From Atribacterota bacterium (GTDB lineage: Bacteria; Atribacterota; Phoenicimicrobiia; Phoenicimicrobiales; Phoenicimicrobiaceae): DNA of 13,532 bases. Below, one piece after another: positions 1 through 5,898 of this stretch (position 1 is its first letter; each line of letters begins with the position of its first letter). Under the pieces are notes generated by a model. It saw only the letters and a list, made by a program, of their open reading frames with translations. It was not told where the DNA came from and did not search any database. The position numbers and the translations under genes were made by a program. The stretch lies in NCBI GenBank assembly GCA_030599445.1, contig JAUVOA010000013.1, forward strand, positions 1-13,532. The letters run 5' to 3'.

Positions 1-390
1 GAAGCTTATGATAAACAGGAAGAATTAAAAGCCATGCTTATTTGTGCTAAAGCTATAATCTGGTTTGCCGAGCGTTATGCCGAAAAGGCCTTAGAGATGG
101 CTGATGCCGAGAAAAATTCTCAAAGAAAAAAGGAACTTTTCAAGATAGCTGAAGTGTGTTCACATGTCCCTGTCCATCCTCCCCGCAATTTTTGGGAAGC
201 CCTCCAGATCTACTGGTTCGTTCACATAGGAGTTATAACCGAGCTTAATACCTGGGACTCCTTTAATCCAGGCAGATTAGACCAGCATTTATACCCCTTT
301 TATAAAAAGGGGTTAGAAGAAGGAACGCTGACTCATGAGAAAGCAAAGGAGCTTTTAGAAAGTTTTGACCTTAATTTAGTCCACTTTTAA
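1..390 (+). pseudogene. glycyl radical enzyme (PFL-like family) fragment, 3'-truncated
   Basis: The frame is open from the first base and ends at a TAA at 388-390, giving 129 codons whose beginning lies outside the window. The stretch NFWEALQIYWFVHIGVITEL followed by NTWDSFNPGRLDQHLYPFYK is a hallmark of the pyruvate formate-lyase domain of glycyl radical enzymes, closest by eye to the hydroxyproline dehydratase/PflD-type branch. In intact members (about 800 residues) the motif ELLE.FW.KFN.QP and several hundred further residues follow, including the active-site cysteine and the C-terminal glycyl radical loop. Here the family match stops at ELLESF and continues as an unrelated DLNLVHF tail. 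No continuation is visible in the other frames between 370 and 500. The product would lack both catalytic elements, so I call it a remnant. The exact substrate class cannot be read from this piece. Confidence 0.8.
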
Positions 391-418
391 TTTTTAAATG
401 AAAAAAGTAAACAAGAAA

Positions 419-447
419 TTGACAAAAATAAAGAGATGTGTTATTTT
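419..447 (+). promoter_or_regulatory. sigma-70-type promoter for the GntR regulator
   Basis: A perfect -35 hexamer TTGACA (419-424) is followed after 17 bases by TATTTT (442-447), four of six to the -10 consensus. The expected transcription start near 454 leaves a leader of about 50 bases before the TTG start at 507. The operator-like palindrome at 460-470 sits directly downstream of the expected start, where a bound repressor would block transcription. Confidence 0.55.
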
Positions 448-459
448 TATATTGATAAC

Positions 460-470
460 TGGTCATACCA
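460..470 (+). promoter_or_regulatory. GntR/FadR-type operator TGGTCATACCA
   Basis: TGGTCATACCA is a perfect match to the TGGTnnnACCA core bound by FadR-subfamily GntR regulators such as PdhR and LldR. It lies between the predicted transcription start and the TTG start of an intact FadR-type regulator, so negative autoregulation is the simplest reading. TGATAAC occurs on both sides (453-459 and 473-479), and a second CATACCA half lies at 479-485, which suggests a second, weaker site. Confidence 0.6.
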
Positions 471-506
471 CATGATAACATACCATAATTTAATAGGGGT
501 AATATA

Positions 507-1187
507 TTGAATTTTAAAGTAATAAATAAAAAATCTACCTTAGAAATAATAATACAGCAGATAAAAAACCAAATAAAAAAGGGAATTTTAAAACCCGGAG
601 AAAAACTGCCTTCAGAAAGAAAATTAGCTAATCAATTAGGAGTAAGTAGAGCATCTGTTAGAGAAGCTATTCAAGCCCTTGCATTTTCAGGTTACCTTGA
701 AGTAATTCAAGGTAAAGGAACCTATATTTTAGAGATGGCTACCCAATATGACGAAATCGTTAATTTTTTTTCGGAATTCTCTAATTATTCTCTAGATTAT
801 CTCATGGAAGCAAGAATTATGTTAGAAGGTGAGTTTGCACGATTAGCAGCTCTAAATGCAAACCAGGAAGAAATCGATTTAGTTGAAAGAATTTTTAATG
901 AAATTGCCAGTTCTAAGGATTTAAACAGTTTTGTCGTTAAAGATTTGGAATTTCATTTAACCATAGCTAAGGCAACCCATAATCCTATCATGAATGGATT
1001 AATGAAAATTATAGGAGAAATGCTATATAAAGAAACTCGGAAGATTATTGAAATATCCGGAGATACTAGGAAAAATACCATTGAAACTACCAGGAATTTA
1101 GTCCAGGCTATTAAACAACGAAATGCCGAAAAAGCGAAAGAATTGATGAGCGAACATATTAGGAATATTAGAGCATCTTTAGAATAA
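507..1187 (+). CDS. GntR family transcriptional regulator, FadR/FCD subfamily
   Basis: A 226-residue DNA-binding regulator of the usual length for the family. Residues about 10-75 form the GntR winged helix: GILKPGEKLPSERKLANQLG is followed by the recognition helix VSRASVREAIQAL and the wing tip GKGTYI. Residues about 95-220 form the all-helical FCD effector domain, with D146...H150 in the DLEFH motif and H217 near the C-terminus as likely metal or effector ligands. The usual EH before the AI helix is replaced (ETTRNLVQAI), so one metal ligand may be missing. The start is TTG, chosen because AGGGGT at 495-500 lies 6 bases upstream and the protein then begins just before the family's first helix. 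An FadR-type operator and promoter precede it. The effector is unknown; regulators of this class usually sense small carboxylates. It may have served the glycyl radical enzyme upstream, the genes downstream, or both. Confidence 0.9.
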   Translation: MNFKVINKKSTLEIIIQQIKNQIKKGILKPGEKLPSERKLANQLGVSRASVREAIQALAFSGYLEVIQGKGTYILEMATQYDEIVNFFSEFSNYSLDYLMEARIMLEGEFARLAALNANQEEIDLVERIFNEIASSKDLNSFVVKDLEFHLTIAKATHNPIMNGLMKIIGEMLYKETRKIIEISGDTRKNTIETTRNLVQAIKQRNAEKAKELMSEHIRNIRASLE

Positions 1188-1251
1188 TATTAATCTCACT
1201 AACGATGAACATATTAATTCTTTTCTTTTACGCAAATAAATAGAAAAATAG

Positions 1252-1833
1252 TACCTCGACCTGGATGAAATAGGGGAAGCTGAAGAAAAACTTTCCAAAA
1301 GTATGAATATAAGCCGTGGTCCCATCCGTGAAGCATTGAACAGATTAGAAAAAGAAGGTTTTGTTACTATTATTCCGCGCAGAGGGACTATGGTTTCTAA
1401 TGTGACTGCTCAAGAAGTGAAAGACATATTTAAAATTAGGGGGTTACTTGAACCGTTTGCAGCTAAAGAATCCTTGTCTAGAATCTCAAGGCCTAAGTTA
1501 AAAGAGATTAAAAAAGAATTTATAACACTCATGGCAAAACCAGAAAACAAAGAAAATAGAATGCGATTTTTTGTTATATATGAAAGGTTTCATAAATTAT
1601 TAAACGAAAAATGTAGGAATAAAAAGCTTGTTGATATCTTAGATAATTTTGAAGATCACACTAATTGGTTTATAAATTTGTTTTTGAAAAATTGTTCTTT
1701 TAAAGAATCAATAAAAGAACATCTCTCTATTATAGAAGCCATAGAAAAAAAAGAGGAAGACTTAGTTGCTGATAATTTGATTCGACATTTAGAGCGCGTG
1801 GAAAATTCTATACTTTCAGAAATTACTTCTTGA
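1252..1833 (+). pseudogene. second GntR/FCD regulator, N-terminally truncated
   Basis: The frame opens after a TAG at 1249-1251 and runs to TGA at 1831-1833. It reads LDEIGEAEEKLSKSMNISRG then PIREALNRLEKEGFV and PRRGTMV, which is the second half of a GntR winged helix, followed by an FCD domain (EVKDIFKIRGLLEPFAAKES, ERFHKLL, C-terminal helix with NLIRHLERV). The first 30 or so residues of the winged helix (I..G.L.PGERL) are absent. Upstream in this frame are stops at 1237 and 1249. The first ATG (1303) has no Shine-Dalgarno site at a useful distance and would begin inside the helix-turn-helix. I therefore read it as a decayed gene. If translated from 1303 it would give a 176-residue protein with an FCD domain but a partial DNA-binding domain. 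It is clearly diverged from the regulator at 507-1187, so this is not a recent tandem copy. Confidence 0.65.
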
Positions 1834-2136
1834 TGGTACTAGGTTTAATTATAAGGAAATAAAGAATTTTATGGGTTGTATGATTTTTGAGAATTGGAAT
1901 AATATAAGAAAATATTTTGGAATGATTTTGTATATTGCTGATAATGTCTTTTTAATCTTTTAATAGGCTTTCAACAAACTCGCTCTTTAAGAATTAAATA
2001 TTAGGAAGGAAAGATTTTGCAAGGCGAATCTTATCTTTATTTCCTGTCTTAGCAGCAGTCAAAGCACTCAAAAGAACAGTAATATAGGCGATAGTACAGT
2101 GATTAGAGATAGCTCAGAGTCCTCTAACATTTGGAT

Positions 2137-2148
2137 TTTGTATACAAA
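2137..2148. promoter_or_regulatory. perfect 12-base palindrome TTTGTATACAAA, possible GntR/FCD operator
   Basis: TTTGTATACAAA is a perfect palindrome built on TGTATACA, a core common in operators of GntR/FCD regulators. It lies about 150 bases upstream of the NicX-like gene. Its half-sites differ from those of TGGTCATACCA at 460-470, so it may have been the target of the second, now broken, regulator. Position relative to the best promoter is distal, and binding is inferred only. Confidence 0.4.
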
Positions 2149-2254
2149 GGAAAGAAAAAATAAGGCCGAAAGGAGGCGAGAAGGTAATAGTTAAGATAAA
2201 TAATACAATAAGCTATATTTTTTAGCAATTGTTTTTTTGAATGTTAGTAAAATC

Positions 2255-2260
2255 TATAAT
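2255..2260 (+). promoter_or_regulatory. candidate -10 element TATAAT upstream of the NicX-like gene
   Basis: A perfect TATAAT lies 34 bases upstream of the ATG at 2295. The best -35 candidate, TTGTTT at 2229-2234, is 20 bases away, which is longer than ideal. In such AT-rich sequence a TATAAT can occur by chance, so the call is modest. Confidence 0.35.
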
Positions 2261-2294
2261 AATTAAAAAATTAAAAAAAGGAGATTAAGAATAA

Positions 2295-3359
2295 ATGTTT
2301 TATCATGATTATGAGTTGGGTAAATCATCTATGGTACTTACTAAAGATCTTTTTAAATTAAAACCAGGGGAATCTTTTATTATTACGGCGGATACAGAGA
2401 CAGATCCCCATGTAGTAGATGCTATTGCGCGGGCCGCATTTGCCTTAGATGCAAAACCAATGGTAATTTGGACGGCATCAGGTTTAGGTTGTGGAAAAGT
2501 TCTTGATTCTTTTTTACCTTCTAAACCATTAACTGCTGCCCTCAAAGAGGCAGATGCTTGGGTAGAATTAAATAATAAATGGATTTTTTATTCTACAATA
2601 TACGATACGGCTATAAAAGAAAATAAAAAATTGCGATATTTAAATTTAGTAGGTATGACCCCAGGTATGATGACTAGATTAATTGGAAGAGTTGACTATC
2701 CTGTTTTAAAAACATTTTTATGGGAAATTGTTGAAATGACTAAAAATGCTAAACATATTCATTTTACTACTCCTGCTGGTACTGATTTAGAATTTGATAA
2801 TGCCAAAGATTCTAAGGGGAAACCTGATCCAAATCATCCTACTTTGTTTGAGTTTGGAGATGCTAGTACTCCTGGGGCTCATATGTTAGCTGGTCAAATT
2901 GCGTGGGCTCCAGATCTAGATTCGATTAATGGTTTACTTGTTTTTGATGGAGCTGTTGATCCTCCATGTCGTAAGTTAGAAGAACCTATTCGTCTGACAA
3001 TTAAGAAGGGAACAGTAACTAAGATTGAAGGGGGAAAACAAGCGGTACAATTCGAAATTTGGTTAAAAAGTTTTAATGATCCGCAAATGTTTAGATTGGC
3101 TCATGCTAGTTATGGTTTTAACCCTGGTGCGCATCTTTCTGGAGATATAGTAGAAGATGAAAGAATTTGGGGTTGTACCGAATGGGGCCTTGGCAATATT
3201 GGAGCTATATTAATTACCCCAGACGGAATACCTGGTGCTTCTCATTCTGATGGAATTTGTCTAAATACTTCTGTATGGTTGGATGGAAAACAGATTATGG
3301 ATAAAGGACAAATGATTGATTCTCGACTTGCTGAATTAGCCCATAAACTCGGACATTAA
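2295..3359 (+). CDS. M29-superfamily metalloprotein, NicX-like (not a typical aminopeptidase)
   Basis: A 354-residue cytoplasmic protein that automated annotation would probably call leucyl aminopeptidase (M29). Its length matches NicX, the Fe(II) 2,5-dihydroxypyridine 5,6-dioxygenase (about 350), rather than M29 aminopeptidases (about 410). Family landmarks are TTPAGTDLEF (158-167), DSINGLLVFDGAV (209-221), LAHASYGFNPGAHLSGDIVE (268-287), ASHSDGI (315-321) and LDGKQIMDKG (329-338). From memory of NicX, its iron ligands are H265, H318 and D320; these align with H270, H317 and D319 here. The two glutamate ligands of M29 aminopeptidases appear replaced by Q201 and H270, and the usual His of the 'G..H.ALG.N' segment by E296. 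AGGAG at 2279-2283 precedes the ATG by 11 bases. NicX needs oxygen, which clashes with the anaerobic context, so the reaction here is unknown: a mononuclear metal hydrolase or lyase is possible. It stands alone between two long non-coding stretches. Confidence 0.75.
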   Translation: MFYHDYELGKSSMVLTKDLFKLKPGESFIITADTETDPHVVDAIARAAFALDAKPMVIWTASGLGCGKVLDSFLPSKPLTAALKEADAWVELNNKWIFYSTIYDTAIKENKKLRYLNLVGMTPGMMTRLIGRVDYPVLKTFLWEIVEMTKNAKHIHFTTPAGTDLEFDNAKDSKGKPDPNHPTLFEFGDASTPGAHMLAGQIAWAPDLDSINGLLVFDGAVDPPCRKLEEPIRLTIKKGTVTKIEGGKQAVQFEIWLKSFNDPQMFRLAHASYGFNPGAHLSGDIVEDERIWGCTEWGLGNIGAILITPDGIPGASHSDGICLNTSVWLDGKQIMDKGQMIDSRLAELAHKLGH

Positions 3360-3871
3360 TAGACAGGAGAATATCCGAGAATAAATTCAAAGTTTTTCTG
3401 ATCTATTTAGAGCAAAGGGAAGGCAATTCTTAGGGAGTGCTGAGTTGCCTTCCAAAGGAAAGCTTTTAGATGATCAATTGGAACTAATTAGAAGAATTAA
3501 GAACATTCCTTAATTCTGTAGAGTCTATTTGGATTAAATTAAAGAAAATGATGAAGTAGCTGAATGTTTGAAGACCATACTCGGTATAGGGTTTTACCAT
3601 GTTAATTGGGCATGAGATAAGTATTAATACCCCAGGTTGGTTTTAGTTGAAGTAATAATGCCAGCAGACAGAAAAGATGCCCAAATAAGAAGCTATTATG
3701 AACCAATGTAGGCTAAAAAGGGGCCTTTATCAAATTTTATAATTTATGCTATAAATAGGCACAGATAGAAGGATAATCGAGAATTTGAAGATGGGGAAAA
3801 TAACGATGAAAAGCCAATGCAGCCGAGAGAAATAAAATTTGTATTTGGCTTTCATGATAAGGAGATAACTA
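3360..3871. other. 512-base gene-free stretch with a possible decayed reading frame
   Basis: No intact gene is visible. The + strand frame starting at 3385 and ending at TAA 3877-3879 reads protein-like over most of its length, for example DEVAECLKTILGIGFYHVNW, YPRLVLVEVIMPADRKDAQI and KPMQPREIKFVFGFHDKE. It is interrupted by stops at 3511, 3535, 3613, 3625, 3709 and 3766. Six stops in about 165 codons is only slightly fewer than chance in such AT-rich DNA, and I do not recognise the family. The M20 gene's ribosome binding site lies at its 3' end. Confidence 0.35.
3418..3453 (+). terminator. strong stem-loop downstream of the NicX-like gene
   Basis: GGAAGGCAA (3418-3426) pairs perfectly with TTGCCTTCC (3445-3453). 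Inside it, CTTAG (3429-3433) pairs with CTGAG (3440-3444), including one G-T wobble, around the hexaloop GGAGTG, with a two-base bulge (TT). The structure begins 58 bases after the stop of the NicX-like gene. No T-run follows, so it is not a canonical intrinsic terminator; it may instead be an mRNA 3'-end stabiliser or part of a decayed repeat. Confidence 0.45.
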
Positions 3872-4957
3872 ATGAATAAAAAACTAATTGATACTTTTTT
3901 TAAGATGGTTCATATTGATAGCGAATCAGGTGAGGAAAAGGAATTCATTTCATATCTCAAAGACCTTTTCACAAAGGAGCATAAAGCAAAATGTAGCATT
4001 GATAATTATGGTAATCTCATAGCAAAGATTCCTGCTAAAAATTCCACTCGCACAGAGCCTGTCCTCTTTGGTTTTCATGCCGATACCGTTAAACCGGGTA
4101 AAAATATTGAACCTATTTTAAAGGATGGGATAATCCGTTCCAAAGGAGAGACCATTTTAGGTGCGGATGATAAGGCTGGTATTGCAGAACTCTTCGAAGC
4201 GATCAGAACAGCTGAGCAACATCCTCCTTTAGAGATTGTAATTTCAAGAGAAGAAGAGGTTGGACTCAAAGGCTCCAAAAACATTGACATATCTTTACTT
4301 GATTCAAATACTGGGTTCTTGATCGATATGGATACTCTTGATGCTATTGTCATTGGTGGCCCATCCTATATGAGTATCGATGTAGATATTACAGGAAAGG
4401 CGGCTCATGCCGGGATGGAACCAGAAAAGGGCATATCATCTATTAAAGCTGCATCGTATGCAATTTCAATATTAAAAGAAGGTTGGATTGATGAGGAGAC
4501 AACCGTAAATGTTGGAATTATCAAAGGTGGTCAAATACTTAATGCTGTTCCAGAGAAAACAGATGTCAAGATCGAATGTCGAAGCCAATCTCATGAGAAG
4601 TGTCTTCGCCAGAGCAACTTAATTAAGGAAGTGTTTCTCACAGCGGCTAAGACTGTAGGAGCTCAGGCAGAGGTTAAAACGGAACTACTCATAAAAGCTT
4701 CCCAGATTTCAGAGGATGCCGAAGTGGTAAAAGTTGCAAAGAGAGCAGTGAGTAGTGTAGGCTTAAAACCAAATGTACAGATTATCTGCGGAGGAACCGA
4801 TGCTTCAAACTACAATGAGAAAGGTATCGAAACAGTGGTTATAGGGATGGGAGTCAAAGCAGAACATACTAAGGAGGAGAATATAGCTGTGGCAGATATG
4901 GAGAAAGTAGTAGATGTAATTCAGCATATCTTTAAAGAATTAAGTGAGAAGAGGTAG
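3872..4957 (+). CDS. M20 family metallopeptidase, peptidase T-like
   Basis: A 361-residue two-zinc hydrolase of the M20 clan, closest by eye to the PepT-like group (tripeptide aminopeptidase relatives). Visible ligands and catalytic residues are H69 and D71 in GFHADTV, D99 in LGADDKAGI, the acidic pair E127-E128 in REEEVGLKGS (catalytic base plus zinc ligand), D152 or D154 in IDMD, and H332 in AEHTKEE. The lid/dimerisation domain (about 165-280) includes H179 in GKAAHAGMEPEKG. There is no signal peptide, so it acts in the cytoplasm. AAGGAG at 3859-3864 lies 7 bases before the ATG. The stop is 2 bases from the next start, so it is cotranscribed with the nitroreductase gene and probably the small gene after it. 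With a peptide importer downstream, cleavage of imported short peptides is the natural role. Carbamoyl- or acyl-amino acid hydrolase activity, also known in M20, cannot be excluded. Confidence 0.85.
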   Translation: MNKKLIDTFFKMVHIDSESGEEKEFISYLKDLFTKEHKAKCSIDNYGNLIAKIPAKNSTRTEPVLFGFHADTVKPGKNIEPILKDGIIRSKGETILGADDKAGIAELFEAIRTAEQHPPLEIVISREEEVGLKGSKNIDISLLDSNTGFLIDMDTLDAIVIGGPSYMSIDVDITGKAAHAGMEPEKGISSIKAASYAISILKEGWIDEETTVNVGIIKGGQILNAVPEKTDVKIECRSQSHEKCLRQSNLIKEVFLTAAKTVGAQAEVKTELLIKASQISEDAEVVKVAKRAVSSVGLKPNVQIICGGTDASNYNEKGIETVVIGMGVKAEHTKEENIAVADMEKVVDVIQHIFKELSEKR

Positions 4958-4959
4958 GA

Positions 4960-5490
4960 ATGAGAGTATTTGAAGTAATTAAAGGACGACGAAGCATTCG
5001 GAAATTTGAAAAACGTTTGATAGAGAAGAAGATTTTACATAAGCTTGTGGAGGCAGGTGTTTGGGCTCCTACAGGAGGAAATTCGCAGACCTGGGTGTTT
5101 ATAATTGTTACCGATAGCGATCGGATTCGAAAGATAAAAGCAGTGAGTCCGGGAATTTTGGGGATCCCTAGCGCTCTAGTTGTGGTCTGTCAGGATAAAG
5201 AACTTGCTTATAAGAAGGGCGGGGAACTCGGTAGAGATGTATCATCGATAATGGATGTTGCTATGGCTAGCCAAAATATTATGCTTCAAGCATATGATGA
5301 AAAGATAGGCTCTTGTCCAGTCTTATCATTCTATAAAAAAGGGGTGCAAACCTTACTTAACATTCCGGAGTGGATTGTGCCAGAATTACTAATCTCCCTG
5401 GGTTATCCAGCAGAGTCTCCAGAACCTCCAAAGAGAAAGTTTGGAGAAGTTTGCTTCTTTGAGGAGTATAAGAGCGCAAATGGAAGATAA
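4960..5490 (+). CDS. nitroreductase family FMN protein
   Basis: A 176-residue protein of the FMN-dependent nitroreductase fold. The N-terminal GRRSIRKFEKR (9-19) and APTGGNSQTW (36-45) are the family's FMN phosphate and isoalloxazine contact segments. The C-terminal end LLISLGYPAESPEPPKRKFG (141-161) is the usual LGYP...R closing motif. Members reduce nitro groups, quinones, flavins or enones with NAD(P)H, and the true substrate is rarely predictable. The length is at the short end of the family. The ATG lies 2 bases after the stop of the M20 peptidase gene, with a weak GAGG-type site in the end of that gene, which suggests translational coupling. The 3' end overlaps the next gene by 11 bases. 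A role in the same degradative pathway as the peptidase is inferred from this packing only. Confidence 0.85.
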   Translation: MRVFEVIKGRRSIRKFEKRLIEKKILHKLVEAGVWAPTGGNSQTWVFIIVTDSDRIRKIKAVSPGILGIPSALVVVCQDKELAYKKGGELGRDVSSIMDVAMASQNIMLQAYDEKIGSCPVLSFYKKGVQTLLNIPEWIVPELLISLGYPAESPEPPKRKFGEVCFFEEYKSANGR

Positions 5491-5770
5491 ATTAGAAAAG
5501 GAAATATTCGAACTAATATGTTATATGTTAATAAGTGCAAGAAACCTGGACCAGGAAACAAAGATGTATGGTCCATTTAGGTTGGTGGATGCTGCTAGTA
5601 AACTGATAGAGATTTTAGAAAAAAATGAGATTTATGATGAATTTCTCTCTCAAGTGAGAACTATAATTGAGGCCAATAAGTATAAGGTAATGACAGATAA
5701 AGAGGAGTTTGTAGCTTTCTTGGATGATCTAGTCCTAAAGATGGTGGCAAAGTTAAAAGAAGCTGGATAA
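5480..5770 (+). CDS. small helical protein, DUF6092-like
   Basis: A 96-residue, probably all-helical, soluble protein: MEDKLEKEIFELICYMLISA, then YGPFRLVDAASKLIEILEKN, then a C-terminal helix ending LDDLVLKMVAKLKEAG. The pattern resembles the small DUF6092 proteins of anaerobic bacteria, but this is recognition by eye and no function is known for them. The frame is open further upstream (an ATG at 5441), but the ATG at 5480 is preferred. Starting there leaves only an 11-base overlap with the nitroreductase gene, and GAGGAG (5461-5466) is available 13 bases upstream. The tight overlap suggests coupled expression with the nitroreductase and possibly a physical or regulatory link. No cysteine cluster, metal site or membrane segment is seen. 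Confidence 0.65.
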   Translation: MEDKLEKEIFELICYMLISARNLDQETKMYGPFRLVDAASKLIEILEKNEIYDEFLSQVRTIIEANKYKVMTDKEEFVAFLDDLVLKMVAKLKEAG

Positions 5771-5823
5771 GGTGAATCTGAATGCCTGCAGATCGAACTT
5801 TACTGGATTAAGAAATATTTAAA

Positions 5824-5867
5824 AAGGAGGTGATGTGAATACGGGCGACAATAAGTTACTACCTTAA
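5824..5867 (+). promoter_or_regulatory. perfect anti-SD complement followed by a 10-codon ORF, leader of the importer operon
   Basis: AAGGAGGTGAT (5824-5834) is an 11-base perfect complement to the conserved 3' end of bacterial 16S rRNA. It is followed immediately by GTG (5835) opening a 10-codon frame (MNTGDNKLLP if GTG is a start) that stops at 5865-5867. An ATG-TGA start-stop pair also lies at 5833-5838. The real binding-protein start at 5899 has its own AAGGAGG (5887-5893). This could be a leader peptide, a ribosome standby site, or the relic of a lost gene start. Confidence 0.35.
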
Positions 5868-5898
5868 ATTAAAATATTTTATTTATAAGGAGGATATT

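Larger units (their letters stand above)
1834..2294. other. 461-base intergenic region with operator-like palindrome and promoter
   Basis: No convincing gene was found on either strand. It contains the palindrome TTTGTATACAAA (2137-2148), a purine-rich AAAGGAGGCGAGAAGG stretch (2169-2184) with no open frame of note after it, and a promoter-like TATAAT (2255-2260) ahead of the NicX-like gene. On the minus strand, 2113 to 1955 reads as a short protein-like frame with one internal stop; it matches no family I recognise. Confidence 0.5.

Noticed and set aside
290..312. ACCCCTTTTATAAAAAGGGGT palindrome-like stretch as a terminator
   Set aside because: It lies inside the conserved YPFYKKG coding region of the glycyl radical enzyme and is explained by those codons.
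1955..2113. Minus-strand frame reading AISNHCTIAYITVLL... as a possible transposase remnant
   Set aside because: Only about 39 codons before an in-frame stop, no catalytic motif, no terminal repeats and no family I could name.
3709..3768. In-frame TAG codons as pyrrolysine sites
   Set aside because: The same frame also has TAA and TGA stops, and there is no methylamine methyltransferase similarity or pyl gene in the window.
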